From the NCBI GenBank assembly GCA_000436795.1, contig HF993255.1:10313-74312 (forward strand): DNA of 64,000 bases. Reading direction: 5' to 3'. Position 1 is the first letter of the stretch. The number at the start of each line of letters is the position of its first letter. Below, piece after piece: positions 17,114 through 26,341 of this stretch. Origin of the DNA: Bacteroides sp. CAG:1076 (GTDB lineage: Bacteria; Bacteroidota; Bacteroidia; Bacteroidales; Bacteroidaceae). The position numbers and the translations under genes are program-made. The notes under the pieces are model-generated. The model was not told the origin of the DNA and searched no databases. It saw only the letters and a program-made list of their open reading frames with translations.

Positions 17114-17716
17114 TTACAATGCGTGTACTGCCTGAAGCGCAGCTTCGTAATCAGGTTCATTAGAAACCTCGCTTACAAGTTGCGTATAGCGCACCTTGCC
17201 GTTTTCGTCTATCACGACCACGGCCCGTGCCATCAGTCCTTTCAGCGGACCGTCGGCAAGCTGGATGCCGTACTCCTTTACAAAGTCATCACTGCGGAAA
17301 ACCGACAGCGGAACGACATTATTCAGTCCTTCGATGGTACAGAAGCGTGACTGTGCAAAAGGCAAGTCCATGGAAAGACACAGCACGACCGTATTCTCCA
17401 GTTCCGAAGCCCGGGCATTAAACTGGCGGACGGACATGGCACATGTGGGCGTATCGAGGCTGGGGAAGATATTCAGAATAACTCGCTTGCCTTTGAAAGA
17501 AGATAAGCTGATGTCTTTCATTTCTGCATTCGTAGCCTGAAAGTCAGGAGCTTGTTGCCCTACTTTCACCATTGGCCCAGAAGTATGCGATTCCTGACCG
17601 CGGCAGATTACCGTTTCTCCATTTTCTATACCAGCGTTTCCTGCTGTGACATGCATGGGTGTCAGACTCAATGTCAACAAAGTTCCCATGCCTAAAATAA
17701 TTTTTGTAGTATTCAT
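17114..17716 (-). CDS. tpx: Thiol peroxidase (Tpx) with an N-terminal export signal
   Basis: A 200-residue peroxiredoxin reducing hydroperoxides. The peroxidatic cysteine is C92 in LDTPTCAMSVRQFN and the resolving cysteine is C126 in FAQSRFC. The 34-residue spacing matches the atypical 2-Cys Tpx family. Unlike E. coli Tpx (about 168 residues), it carries an extra 35 residues that look like a signal peptide (MNTTKIILGMGTLLTLSLTPMHVTAG), so it probably works in the periplasm. A longer open frame upstream runs into the vsr gene and has no signal logic, so ATG 17716 is chosen. Confidence 0.88.
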   Translation of the reverse strand: MNTTKIILGMGTLLTLSLTPMHVTAGNAGIENGETVICRGQESHTSGPMVKVGQQAPDFQATNAEMKDISLSSFKGKRVILNIFPSLDTPTCAMSVRQFNARASELENTVVLCLSMDLPFAQSRFCTIEGLNNVVPLSVFRSDDFVKEYGIQLADGPLKGLMARAVVVIDENGKVRYTQLVSEVSNEPDYEAALQAVHAL

Positions 17717-17843
17717 GACGAGAGCTTTTTTATTTATAAAAAATGAACGGCGAAGAATGTTCTGTCTTTGTTTCGCTTTTTTGTTTTTTTTAGTTTTTGA
17801 AAAATCCTGTTTGGCATTGAAATCGCGATGGGGGAAGGGGAAA

Positions 17844-18365
17844 CTATTTATTCTTGGGGATAGGAGCATAGTCATTGGTCGTATCTTCAGCAGCCATCAG
17901 CACATCTTCCTCTTCGTTAATGGAATAGCTTACCGTATGATCTTTTAAATAAATGTGATTAAGCGTATATTCCAGCGATACAAGTGTCTGCTCCCTTTTC
18001 TGCGGTTTCAGTTCACATTCCCATATCGTGATGCAATGCCATCCCATTTTAGCCAGTTCTTTCTGCACCTTTTTGTCGCGTGCAATATTACGGTTGATTT
18101 TGTTTGTCCAGAACTCTGTATTCGATTTGGGAATGACGTAATATTTACACCCTTCGTGTCCGTGCCAGAAGCAACCGTTGACAAAGATGCAAGTATGATA
18201 TTTTCGCAGTACGATGTCCGGACGGCCAGGCAGACGAGGATGGTTCAGGCGATATCTGAATCCGTGGGCGAACAGATATTTTCTGACTATCATTTCCGGC
18301 TTGGTGTTGGCTGAATGTATGGCAGCCATGTTTTTGTGCCGTTGTTCTTTGGAAAGGACATCCAT
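17844..18365 (-). CDS. vsr: Very short patch repair endonuclease (Vsr)
   Basis: A 173-residue nuclease that nicks at T:G mismatches created by deamination of 5-methylcytosine. The family is clear from NMAAIHSANTKPEMIVRKYL, the metal-binding aspartate in PGRPDIVLRKY, and the zinc-site segment FVNGCFWHGHEGCKYY, followed by WTNKINRNIARD. It extends about 20-30 residues beyond a typical Vsr with an acidic tail (INEEEDVLMAAEDTTN). It is the last gene of the restriction-modification operon, nine bases after the LlaJI-like gene, and protects the cell from mutation at sites the operon's own methylase modifies. Confidence 0.94.
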   Translation of the reverse strand: MDVLSKEQRHKNMAAIHSANTKPEMIVRKYLFAHGFRYRLNHPRLPGRPDIVLRKYHTCIFVNGCFWHGHEGCKYYVIPKSNTEFWTNKINRNIARDKKVQKELAKMGWHCITIWECELKPQKREQTLVSLEYTLNHIYLKDHTVSYSINEEEDVLMAAEDTTNDYAPIPKNK

Positions 18366-18374
18366 AGATTGGGG

Positions 18375-20498
18375 TTACTTATTATACAGCTGAATAATAT
18401 TCTCAATCGAAATAACTTCTCCTGGGCGCATCTTGTCATAAATGGAATTCCAAGTTTTGCCGATATTAATATATTCTCCAAGTTTGAATTTCAAACAAGG
18501 TTGTGTATTGCCGTCTTTATCTTTATAATTGCCAAACTGTAATTTTTCTATTTTGTAAAATCCGTCAATCTTTCCACTTAGCATGGGAAGGAAATATTTT
18601 ACAGCAATCAGGTTTATCGGTGGAATTTTTTCCATTGTATATACCCGTGCCTGATGATTATAGAACATTTCATGTTCTTCGTCAGTGGCACGGATAAGTC
18701 CTGTGAATACATTTTTTTCAGAAGTAATTGTTTCTGTAGGTATACCATTACTTGCTTCGGGAGCGTCATTGTTGAACAATGTTTCTGGGTCTTCTCCCAT
18801 TTTACATTCCTGAACAATGAAATATTTATTTAATTGATTCAAAAGAGTTTCGTTCTCTGTTTGAAACTCTTTTCCCAATGCAAGAGAATAGATATTTGGG
18901 TCGGTGTATGGCGTGTAAATCTTACCGAGTAATTCCTGAAAATGTTCTTTGATGTACGAGTTCGCATTTACTCCCGGACGTGCTTTCATGGCATGAAACT
19001 GGAAGTTTTCTTCCAGAATTTTTTGTATTTCCTGACGGAATTTTTCTCTAACTATTGCTTTCCATGAATCTTTTTGCAGAGTGTTGTTACGTGCATACAA
19101 TGATATAATATAAAGGAAGTTTACATCATAATGACATACAAGCAATGTATCACGGTCGAACAAACGGTTGTCAAACTGTCTATTATAAAAATAAGTATCT
19201 TCTTTGTCTGTTATCTTTAATTCTTCTTTATAGCTTAATTCTTCATTTAAACGTGCACTTATAAAAAAGTTCGGCATGACATTATATCCTTCTGTTATAT
19301 CGTCCCTAAGTTTGGCTACACCTTTTGCTTTGGTTAGATTTTTATTTTCATCGTCACTGCTCATGAACAAGTTCAGATTCCATTGAATGACATTGCGGGC
19401 ATAAGTAAACTGCTTGTAAACAGAATATTTCCCGATGGAGTTTCCTCGTTTATAATATTTTGAGTCACCAATATAATAAATAGGCTGGTCAGCATTAGTT
19501 GTCAGGCTCTTGTAAGTATACATGTGGTCTACCATTTTGCCATCTTCCTGCTCCTTCAAACCGTTAGGTATATCCTTGTCACCTATCAGTTCATCAATGA
19601 TAGCTTCGAATACAATATTGAAATTCTTTACCAGCAAATACTCTTGCAAATCTGTATTTATCTGGACTTGTCTGGCTGCATCAAAGAAAGCGTAACAAAG
19701 CGTCCACAGTTCCAGTGCCTTGTCGGAAAAGTATTTGTATTTGATTTGCAGCAATCGGGTTTTTCCAAATCCTTTTAAGTACGTTTCAAATTGTTTTCCC
19801 TTAATCAAATTGAAGTTACAGTCTATTTCTTTTGTAAATCCATATTGGTCGCCAATATAGTTTAATATGGAAAAGAAGATAATCAGAAGTTCTTCATCAA
19901 AATTTATTTGTCGTTTTTTATTGACCGGATTTAGATAAACTGGATGATTGTTTTGGATAATGGCTGTAGTGGTACCTATCGTACGGGTCCAGTTAATCTT
20001 GTTATATCCGGAATGCAGATTTTTCAGAATGAAGAAGAAAAAGCTTCTATTGTTTTTGTTAAACTGAATAAGAGAAAGCAATATATCCAGAAAAGTATTG
20101 CTAAGCCTGCGGCTTCCTTTCCCTATCTGGATAATCTTTTTATGGTATACAATATCAGTCTGATTATTGCGGTCGGTTCTGAAGACATCGATAGTACGGT
20201 AAATCCATACAGCAAATTCGTAAATGAAATTTTTTTCCGTTTGTGTAAGCGGATTGCTTGTGTCGAGATTGATAATATCTTCCGGCTCATATTTGCCGAA
20301 TACCAGCTCTTTTCCGTTTATGTCTTCTAAGAGAACCTTTGGTAAGATAAAGACACAATCGCACAGTAATGTGTTGTAAAAGTAACCTACATAATTTAAT
20401 ATTACGTAACCTTCTACATTCTCCAAAGCATCAATGCCGTGAAGAACATTTTTTACACTTGCTGCGAGATATTTATGCCCTTCAATGATGATTCTCAT
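18375..20498 (-). CDS. LlaJI/McrC-like restriction endonuclease subunit
   Basis: A 707-residue protein with no close match I can name with certainty, but placed and built like the nuclease subunit of LlaJI-type NTP-dependent type II systems. A PD-(D/E)xK core is seen about residues 325-365: MVDHMYTYKS, then YYIGDSKYYKRG, then YKQFTYARNVI, comparable to the D...DAK core of McrC. The N-terminal 300 residues are AT-rich coding sequence with no recognised motif. It overlaps the upstream McrB-like gene by ATGA, so the two subunits are coupled. It probably cuts unmethylated target DNA when driven by the GTPase. Confidence 0.7.
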   Translation of the reverse strand: MRIIIEGHKYLAASVKNVLHGIDALENVEGYVILNYVGYFYNTLLCDCVFILPKVLLEDINGKELVFGKYEPEDIINLDTSNPLTQTEKNFIYEFAVWIYRTIDVFRTDRNNQTDIVYHKKIIQIGKGSRRLSNTFLDILLSLIQFNKNNRSFFFFILKNLHSGYNKINWTRTIGTTTAIIQNNHPVYLNPVNKKRQINFDEELLIIFFSILNYIGDQYGFTKEIDCNFNLIKGKQFETYLKGFGKTRLLQIKYKYFSDKALELWTLCYAFFDAARQVQINTDLQEYLLVKNFNIVFEAIIDELIGDKDIPNGLKEQEDGKMVDHMYTYKSLTTNADQPIYYIGDSKYYKRGNSIGKYSVYKQFTYARNVIQWNLNLFMSSDDENKNLTKAKGVAKLRDDITEGYNVMPNFFISARLNEELSYKEELKITDKEDTYFYNRQFDNRLFDRDTLLVCHYDVNFLYIISLYARNNTLQKDSWKAIVREKFRQEIQKILEENFQFHAMKARPGVNANSYIKEHFQELLGKIYTPYTDPNIYSLALGKEFQTENETLLNQLNKYFIVQECKMGEDPETLFNNDAPEASNGIPTETITSEKNVFTGLIRATDEEHEMFYNHQARVYTMEKIPPINLIAVKYFLPMLSGKIDGFYKIEKLQFGNYKDKDGNTQPCLKFKLGEYINIGKTWNSIYDKMRPGEVISIENIIQLYNK

Positions 20499-22417
20499 AA
20501 TTTTTCAATTCTGATATTCCAACTTTGAGCATTTACACGATTGATGAATTCTTCAATCCGGCTAACATTAAACTGGTTAGAAATATGTATTATTTCTCCA
20601 TTGTTTAAGGTCAGAGCTTTAGATTTTGAATCAAAAGTATTATCTTTTGTCAAAGCTTTTCTTCTGTTCCATACATCATCAGTTTCTATCAAATTGGGAA
20701 CATTAATTGAAAGAGACAACCACGTATCAACTATGTTTTGGGCTGTCATTTCTGGATTCTTTTGAGAATAGAGTTTTACAGCCTCATAAACAACTTTTCC
20801 CTTACTGTAGCTCCCGTTTCCATTCAATGAATATCTTGAAAAGTCTTTTGTTTTTGAATCTTCCGTATTTCCATTCTCATCTAAAAGAACATCATTAGAT
20901 TCATTCATATTCTCAATTCCAAGATTTTTCAGGAATAACTCTACTTTATCATTTTGTACTATTGCTTTACCATTTTGTCCTGCTTTATAGAACTTATCGA
21001 AGGAAAGTGTACCTCCGTCTGTATCTTTGAAAATAGTCCCGTCGAACCCATAATCTTTAAATACATCATTCCATAAATAGAATATGACTTTTCCAACAAA
21101 AGTTTCTGCACTGATGCAGCCATTATTCGTCTTACAAAAGAAAAAGCCTAGTTTCTTGTCTTCTGAATTGGTTGTAGAACTAATTTGAAGATTGATTTTT
21201 TCAAGGAATGACCACCAGCTGTATTTACTTGTACCAATACATATATTCCAGCTTAGTTCGTTTCCGCTTTCATCATATCCTTTGCCGATAGGCATGTATT
21301 TCCATTCCCATCGACGTTTGAATGCTGAGTCAACGGGGAAAAGCGACTGGTCACTGGTATTCATTGTTGCCCATATATACAGATTGTCTGGAAGGAGTAA
21401 TATCTCTCCTTTAAGGACTTGTTCTGTAACATTTCGTCCATACAGATCATTGATTTTCTCCGCTTGAGGTATAGAAAGCCCTTCAAATGCTTTAAGAAGC
21501 TGCTTTCTCATATCGTTGTCTGTATAGATAGGATAATCGGAGAATCCTGCATCATTTCTGTCAAGAAGTTGGAATAAATCTCCGAAAATCTGAGCACAGT
21601 TACCACGGTTGATTTCTTCAATGATAAGATATTGCTTTTGTGGCTCAGCCTCAGAGGCGGTTTGGGCATAAAATTTCCATGCTTGAATATAAGCTTGAAG
21701 GAAAGCTTGATTGACAAATTCATAAATGATACGGTCTTCTTTGATTTCTTTTCCGTTTTCAATGATTTTATGGCCGGATACATCTCTCATTGTTACTTGG
21801 ATAGTAGTTGGCTTATATGTTCCTACAAAAGTAGAATAATCACTGTCTGGATGAAATGTTGTGCGAATAACACTTTCATTTCTTGTTGCTTCATTTATAG
21901 TATATGACTTTCCTGTACCTGGTGCTCCGTAGAATATTATTTGATGAGAGTAGAGGTTGTCGTTTTTTATTTTTGAATTTGGCTTAAAACTATTAGCGAC
22001 ATCTTCCAATTTTGTAATTGCTGTTTTTAATGAATTTTCAGTTAGTACAATATGGCTATCTGGATTAATGTCGTTTAGTTCTGGCTGGTTAGCCCATATA
22101 ATAACTTTGCTTAAAGTGGAGAATAAAGGTTTGGTTTGCACAGTTGAGTTGGCATTAGCTACTGGATCTTGAAAGTACATAGAACCGTTATTTCTCCATG
22201 GAGTTTCTTCATACTCTGTTAATGTTCGAAAGATATTTAAATTATTGTAGATATCTTTTAATGTTTGTAGAATATTGTCTAGTCCGATTTGGAAATATTT
22301 TGCACCTCCTCGTCGGCCTGAGTTACTAAAAGTTATATATCCTCCTCTTTTACTTAAATTTGCTTTAAAGTCACTAGTATTAGATGAACTTTCAAGGAAT
22401 GAATAAAGGTCTATCAT
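20495..22417 (-). CDS. McrB-like AAA+ GTPase of the restriction-modification operon
   Basis: A 640-residue motor. The N-terminal 150 residues are a probable DNA-reading domain without known motifs. Then come Walker A IIFYGAPGTGKSYTI near residue 170, the strand TTFHPDSDYSTFVGTYKPT typical of McrB, Walker B YLIIEEINRGNCAQIFGD, and the McrB signature ATMNTSDQSLFPVDSAFKRR. The signature is MNTSDQS rather than MNTADRS. The start lies four bases after the methylase stop. It presumably uses GTP to translocate and to activate the LlaJI-like nuclease. Confidence 0.88.
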   Translation of the reverse strand: MIDLYSFLESSSNTSDFKANLSKRGGYITFSNSGRRGGAKYFQIGLDNILQTLKDIYNNLNIFRTLTEYEETPWRNNGSMYFQDPVANANSTVQTKPLFSTLSKVIIWANQPELNDINPDSHIVLTENSLKTAITKLEDVANSFKPNSKIKNDNLYSHQIIFYGAPGTGKSYTINEATRNESVIRTTFHPDSDYSTFVGTYKPTTIQVTMRDVSGHKIIENGKEIKEDRIIYEFVNQAFLQAYIQAWKFYAQTASEAEPQKQYLIIEEINRGNCAQIFGDLFQLLDRNDAGFSDYPIYTDNDMRKQLLKAFEGLSIPQAEKINDLYGRNVTEQVLKGEILLLPDNLYIWATMNTSDQSLFPVDSAFKRRWEWKYMPIGKGYDESGNELSWNICIGTSKYSWWSFLEKINLQISSTTNSEDKKLGFFFCKTNNGCISAETFVGKVIFYLWNDVFKDYGFDGTIFKDTDGGTLSFDKFYKAGQNGKAIVQNDKVELFLKNLGIENMNESNDVLLDENGNTEDSKTKDFSRYSLNGNGSYSKGKVVYEAVKLYSQKNPEMTAQNIVDTWLSLSINVPNLIETDDVWNRRKALTKDNTFDSKSKALTLNNGEIIHISNQFNVSRIEEFINRVNAQSWNIRIEKL

Positions 22418-22421
22418 ATAA

Positions 22422-23900
22422 TTATCTGTAAATTAGTTGTTTTACTATTTCTTGTGAAATCCTTTTTATTACTGGAACTGCAACACTGTTACCGAATTGT
22501 TGGTAAGCTTCCTTTTGCGAAACTACAATTTTATATGGTATTTGTTCATGGGTTGTAAGTCCTGTGTTAGGATTTTCCCAACCTTTTCCTTCAATATTAT
22601 ATCCTTGAAGTCGTCCGGCTTCAACAGGAGTTAGTTTTCTAGGATTAAGTCCATATTCAGATTGGTCAATTAGTATTTCACTTCCATCCTTCCAGTATCT
22701 AGCAGATATGGTGCTACTATATGTACTTTCTGGTCGAAATAAAGAGTAGCCGAAGCCTTTACCATTTTCTTTATTCCTTTTTTTTCTTTCTTGATGTCCA
22801 ATCCACATGCGATCGCTGATTGTGAATTTAGAATCCATTGTCTCCCTTGGTTCAAAGATATCGCTAATATGCGTTTCTTTAGCTTTTTGAGCTACGTCTT
22901 TTTTATCAAATATAGTATTACCCTCTTTGTCTATACCATATGGAAATCTAAAATCAGCGTTGGATATTTGATTGATGTCCCATGCAACAATAAACAGACG
23001 TTCTCTATTTTGTGGTATTCCGAAATATTTTGCATTTAGTATTTCATATCGGTATGCATATTCTAATTCTTCAAGTGTCTTCAAAATAACATTAAGAGTG
23101 TTGCCTTTGTCATGCATTTTTAGTCCTTTGACATTTTCTAAAAAAAGTACTTTGGGGGCATGGCCTTGTTCTTTTTTATGTTTTACGATATTAGCTATGT
23201 TAAAGAATAGGGTTCCTCTTGTATCTTCGAATCCACGTTTTAAACCTGCTATGGAAAAAGCTTGACATGGAAATCCACCGCAACAAATATCAAAATCTGG
23301 TATTAAATCTGGATCGGCATCGTTTATATCAGTATTGAATAAATTATAATTGTTTTCAAATAAATTAGGAGCAATCTTTTTATAGTTCGCTTCGTATGAA
23401 AGACGTGCGTGTTTATCTATTTCACTCGCAAAAACACAGTGTCCTCCAACTGAATGCATAGCTTGATGGAATCCACCTATACCTGCAAATAAATCAATAA
23501 AAGTGAAACTGTTTATTATATTTGTATAGTTGCATTCAACAAAAATGTTTTTTTCTCCTAAAGGATATGATAAATCTTTTAGGAGTTTATTGTAATTTTT
23601 AGTATTACTAAATATTATTTCTGATTCCTTTTTGTAAAACTCTGATAATTTTTGTTTGTAATCACTTAGCCCGTTTTTTACAATATTATCTTGAAATTCA
23701 TTAAGAGTTTCAAGCCAAACATTTAATAGTTTTTCTCCTATTTCCCAAAAGTCGTGTGGATGTCCGAAACCATGGTTTGCAAGGAGTAAATGATTATGTA
23801 TTATTTTGAGTTGTTGTCTGGAGTTTATATTTATAAAATTAAGTAGGGAAGGATTATTTTTAGTGTATTTGATTATATGTTTAAATAAACAGTTTATCAT
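22422..23900 (-). CDS. DNA (cytosine-5-)-methyltransferase
   Basis: A 492-residue C5-cytosine methylase. Motif I FIDLFAGIGGFHQAM, motif IV GGFPCQAFSIAGLKRGF with the catalytic Cys, motif VI FLENVKGL, motif VIII IPQNRERLFIVAW, motif IX TPVEAGRLQGY and motif X YQQFGNSVAVPVI are all intact. An N-terminal extension of about 130 residues precedes motif I, longer than in simple type II methylases. It heads an operon with the McrB-like, LlaJI-like and Vsr genes. With a single methylase the recognition site is probably symmetric; LlaJI itself uses two methylases for an asymmetric site. The sequence is visibly more A/T-rich than flanking genes, suggesting acquisition by transfer. Confidence 0.95.
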   Translation of the reverse strand: MINCLFKHIIKYTKNNPSLLNFININSRQQLKIIHNHLLLANHGFGHPHDFWEIGEKLLNVWLETLNEFQDNIVKNGLSDYKQKLSEFYKKESEIIFSNTKNYNKLLKDLSYPLGEKNIFVECNYTNIINSFTFIDLFAGIGGFHQAMHSVGGHCVFASEIDKHARLSYEANYKKIAPNLFENNYNLFNTDINDADPDLIPDFDICCGGFPCQAFSIAGLKRGFEDTRGTLFFNIANIVKHKKEQGHAPKVLFLENVKGLKMHDKGNTLNVILKTLEELEYAYRYEILNAKYFGIPQNRERLFIVAWDINQISNADFRFPYGIDKEGNTIFDKKDVAQKAKETHISDIFEPRETMDSKFTISDRMWIGHQERKKRNKENGKGFGYSLFRPESTYSSTISARYWKDGSEILIDQSEYGLNPRKLTPVEAGRLQGYNIEGKGWENPNTGLTTHEQIPYKIVVSQKEAYQQFGNSVAVPVIKRISQEIVKQLIYR

Positions 23901-24379
23901 AATTTTGAATAAATATTCGATTAATGCAAAGTTGTACTATTATTGAAATAGTTTTTGTAAAATTTGTTATTGTTGGACCTTGTGTAATCAATGCAATTTA
24001 CATAAATTACAGATTTAGTTCATGAAAAAACAATTTAATCTTTTTGATTTTACTACTTTTTGAATATTTATATGTTTTCTGTTTAGAAAAATCTGTGATA
24101 AATATTGAATATCTTCCCGTACCATTATTAAGCTTGTTTTTATTTGGGAACAAAGATACAAAGATTTTTTGTTGTGCGATGTCTTTCTGTATTTTCTCTT
24201 AGTTATATCTTGGTGATTTTATGATAAAGATACTATTGAATATTTTATCAAGAAGGTGTCGTTATTATGTAGAATAGGTTTATATAAATAAATTGATTTT
24301 GTATCTGTTATATTTTTGCTTTTGAAAACTAGTGGGTTAATTCCTTGTTTATTTCAAAATTTATATCCAATTTTACCTC
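23901..24379. other. AT-rich intergenic region upstream of the RM operon
   Basis: About 480 nt very rich in A and T with no credible coding frame. On the minus strand there are -7-like sequences (TATCTTTG at 24151-24158) but no paired -33 box. It probably holds the divergent promoters of the methylase operon and the HU-like gene. Confidence 0.5.
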
Positions 24380-24437
24380 GACACGAACGTGATAATATCT
24401 TAGCACGTTCGTGCTGATAGCTTGTCACGTTCGTGTC
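24380..24437. repeat. Triple CACGTTCGTG palindromic element upstream of the HU-like gene
   Basis: Two outer arms, GACACGAACGTGA (24380-24392) and TCACGTTCGTGTC (24425-24437), are perfect reverse complements. Between them lies AGCACGTTCGTGCT (24402-24415), itself a near-palindrome around TT. The core CACGTTCGTG therefore occurs three times in 58 nt. It ends 76 nt before the HU-like ATG. It is either a multi-site operator or a structured leader. Confidence 0.75.
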
Positions 24438-24513
24438 AATATCTAAACAGCTACGTGATGAGGCTTTTGTGTAAAGACGTTTGATAAAATATTTACTAAC
24501 CAACTGATACTAT

Positions 24514-25116
24514 ATGGCTATTAAATTCGATTTGTTTGAGAATCCGGTGAAAGAAGGTGTATCTTCTCCAAAACTACATGCGAAAGTAATTACTAAAGAT
24601 GTCGTTACCACCCGTGAAATTCGTGAATCTATCTCCAAAAAATGTACGGTGGCTCCTGCTGATGTAGCAGCCGTCATTACTGCTTTGAGCAGTGAATTGT
24701 ACGAAAAGCTGAGTAATGGCTATACCGTACATTTGGACGGAATTGGCTATTTTAGTTTAAGTCTGAAGTGCACGCCCGACATTAACCCGAAATATGTAAC
24801 GGCTTCCGATATTCGTGTGCGAAGCATCAAGTTCACTCCCGATAAAGAACTGGCAGACCGTTTCAAGGAGGTGAAGTTTGAACGTTCGGCAGATTCTTCC
24901 CGACATTCCTCAAAGATGGACGATGAAGAGGTGAAACAGAAGCTCGCGGAATTCTTTGCAGGACATAGTTTTCTTCAACGCCGTGACTTTGAACAGCTCA
25001 CAGGATTCAATCAGTCGAAGGCGACAAGATATATTCGTCGGCTGGTTGAGGAGGGAGTGTTGAAGAATGTCGGGTCGAAGTTTCAGCCGGTGTATGTGGT
25101 GGAAGGAGAAAAATAA
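24514..25116 (+). CDS. HU-family DNA-binding protein with C-terminal winged-helix-like extension
   Basis: A 200-residue Bacteroidota HU-like protein. Residues 1-125 match the HU-HIG type: MAIKFDLFENPV, TTREIRESISKKCTVAPADV, then the DNA-binding arm region GYTVHLDGIGYFSLSL. A further 75 residues form a predicted helical DNA-binding unit, FAGHSFLQRRDFEQLTGFN then ATRYIRRLVEEGVLKNVGSK, which reads like a winged helix. Canonical HU is about 90 residues. It may bind the palindromic element upstream as an autoregulator (inference). Orientation is divergent from the RM operon. Confidence 0.85.
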   Translation: MAIKFDLFENPVKEGVSSPKLHAKVITKDVVTTREIRESISKKCTVAPADVAAVITALSSELYEKLSNGYTVHLDGIGYFSLSLKCTPDINPKYVTASDIRVRSIKFTPDKELADRFKEVKFERSADSSRHSSKMDDEEVKQKLAEFFAGHSFLQRRDFEQLTGFNQSKATRYIRRLVEEGVLKNVGSKFQPVYVVEGEK

Positions 25117-25384
25117 AAGAATAATAGGCCTTTGATAAAATTTTTACTATGAGTAGGATTATATTCCAAGAGGAGTATTGAGAAATAAATGTATTAGACA
25201 ACATTACATTTCTCTGAGTAATAAAATTTTTAGTAACTCTACAAATTTTGTCGTTTCAATAAGGCTGACGCAGCAAGAACTTGTATTCATGTTGCTCTTA
25301 TATAAAAATACTTCGGCTGTCGGATGTACAGATGGATGGTGTGACTCTCCGATTGTTTATGTTACAAGGTAAAAGTAAGTGATG

Positions 25385-25453
25385 AAAGCTTTGCCGTAAC
25401 AGCCCGTAGCAAGAAAAATTGTCTTGGAAAGCAGGCAGTTGCGGCAAAGCTTT
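25385..25453. terminator. Inverted repeat between HU-like gene and outer-membrane gene
   Basis: Perfect 12-bp arms AAAGCTTTGCCG and CGGCAAAGCTTT around a 45-nt loop, located between the convergent genes. The 342-nt gap holds no credible gene. The termination role is inferred from position. Confidence 0.5.
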
Positions 25454-25458
25454 TAATA

Positions 25459-26301
25459 TCAGTTTGAAAATAAGTTATAGCTTATTCCTACATGAAAGGC
25501 GAAGAGAGTTTGTGGATTTTTTGTAGATTCTTCGCCAGACAGGACAAATCCTATACCTCCGGTTGCTCCCAAACGCTTATAAATCTGGTGGGAATATTCA
25601 AGTAAAGCTCCAAATGCTATTTCCGATTTATTGTATTTGCTGAAGTATTGGGGACCGCCGTACATGCCGATTGCCAGAAACTTGGAAAGATGTAGTTGGA
25701 CACCTACGTTCCATAAATAGCGTTTGTCGTCTATCCTTTCCGGCTTATACTGAGTGTTATAGCCAAAAGATGCTGTAAGACCGAACACTACGGGAGAAAT
25801 GTACTTCAGGCGAATGCCGGTATTGCCGTAAACGAATCCGTATCCTGCTTCCAGATTAATTAAATGCCCCTCGTGGTTCCATCCTTTTTTCTCTGTTAAA
25901 TCTGTTAGGGCTTTTGCTGCTTGTTTCGTCCATTCCGAATTAGAGGAATAATCCGTAGTAGGTGTATTGTTCTCATTGTCAGAGCGGGGCGTTTCATCAT
26001 CGGCGTTAGGAAACAAGGTCGTAAGGTAATAGATGCGTACGGTCGGTTTACCGGTTTCTACGGAAACTTTTCCTCCCGTATTCATTATTTGCCTTCCCTG
26101 ACAGTCGAATGCCTCGAACCATGAAAGAGATTTGGGTATTGTAATTTCTGTATATACGGTATAGGTTTTATATGGCGTTTTCAGTGTGACAGGGGTGCAG
26201 ATCGTGCCTCCCACTTTAAATATGGTATAGTATTCGTTCTGGGCATGGACTGTCAGAAGTCGTACACAGAGCAAACAGATGAGTAATATCCACTTTTTCA
26301 T
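25459..26301 (-). CDS. Secreted protein with a probable C-terminal outer-membrane beta-barrel
   Basis: A 280-residue exported protein with signal MKKWILLICLLCVRLLTVHAQ. Residues 22-95 form a small beta-rich domain (YYTIFKVGGTICTPVTLKTP). A polar linker (DETPRSDNENNTPTTDYSSN) leads to a C-terminal half with repeated amphipathic strands (GHLINLEAGYGFVYG, LGATGGIGFVLSG) ending in HVGISYNLFSN, an aromatic-rich end typical of barrels. The family is not recognised. It sits 40 nt downstream of another barrel gene on the same strand and is probably co-transcribed. Confidence 0.7.
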   Translation of the reverse strand: MKKWILLICLLCVRLLTVHAQNEYYTIFKVGGTICTPVTLKTPYKTYTVYTEITIPKSLSWFEAFDCQGRQIMNTGGKVSVETGKPTVRIYYLTTLFPNADDETPRSDNENNTPTTDYSSNSEWTKQAAKALTDLTEKKGWNHEGHLINLEAGYGFVYGNTGIRLKYISPVVFGLTASFGYNTQYKPERIDDKRYLWNVGVQLHLSKFLAIGMYGGPQYFSKYNKSEIAFGALLEYSHQIYKRLGATGGIGFVLSGEESTKNPQTLFAFHVGISYNLFSN

Positions 26302-26341
26302 GATGGTTGTTGGATTTTAAAGATAATCAATAAAATGTGTA

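Noticed and set aside
17717-17875. N-terminal extension of thiol peroxidase
   Set aside because: Lys/Arg/Phe-rich, overlaps the vsr 3' end, and would bury the signal peptide inside the protein.
24100-24440. CRISPR-like array from the repeated CACGTTCGTG units
   Set aside because: Only three short units in alternating orientation with unequal spacers; no cas genes in the window.
17717-25116. RM block plus HU-like gene as an integrated element with attachment sites
   Set aside because: No integrase, no tRNA at the border and no direct repeats visible at the ends; A/T richness alone does not show an element.
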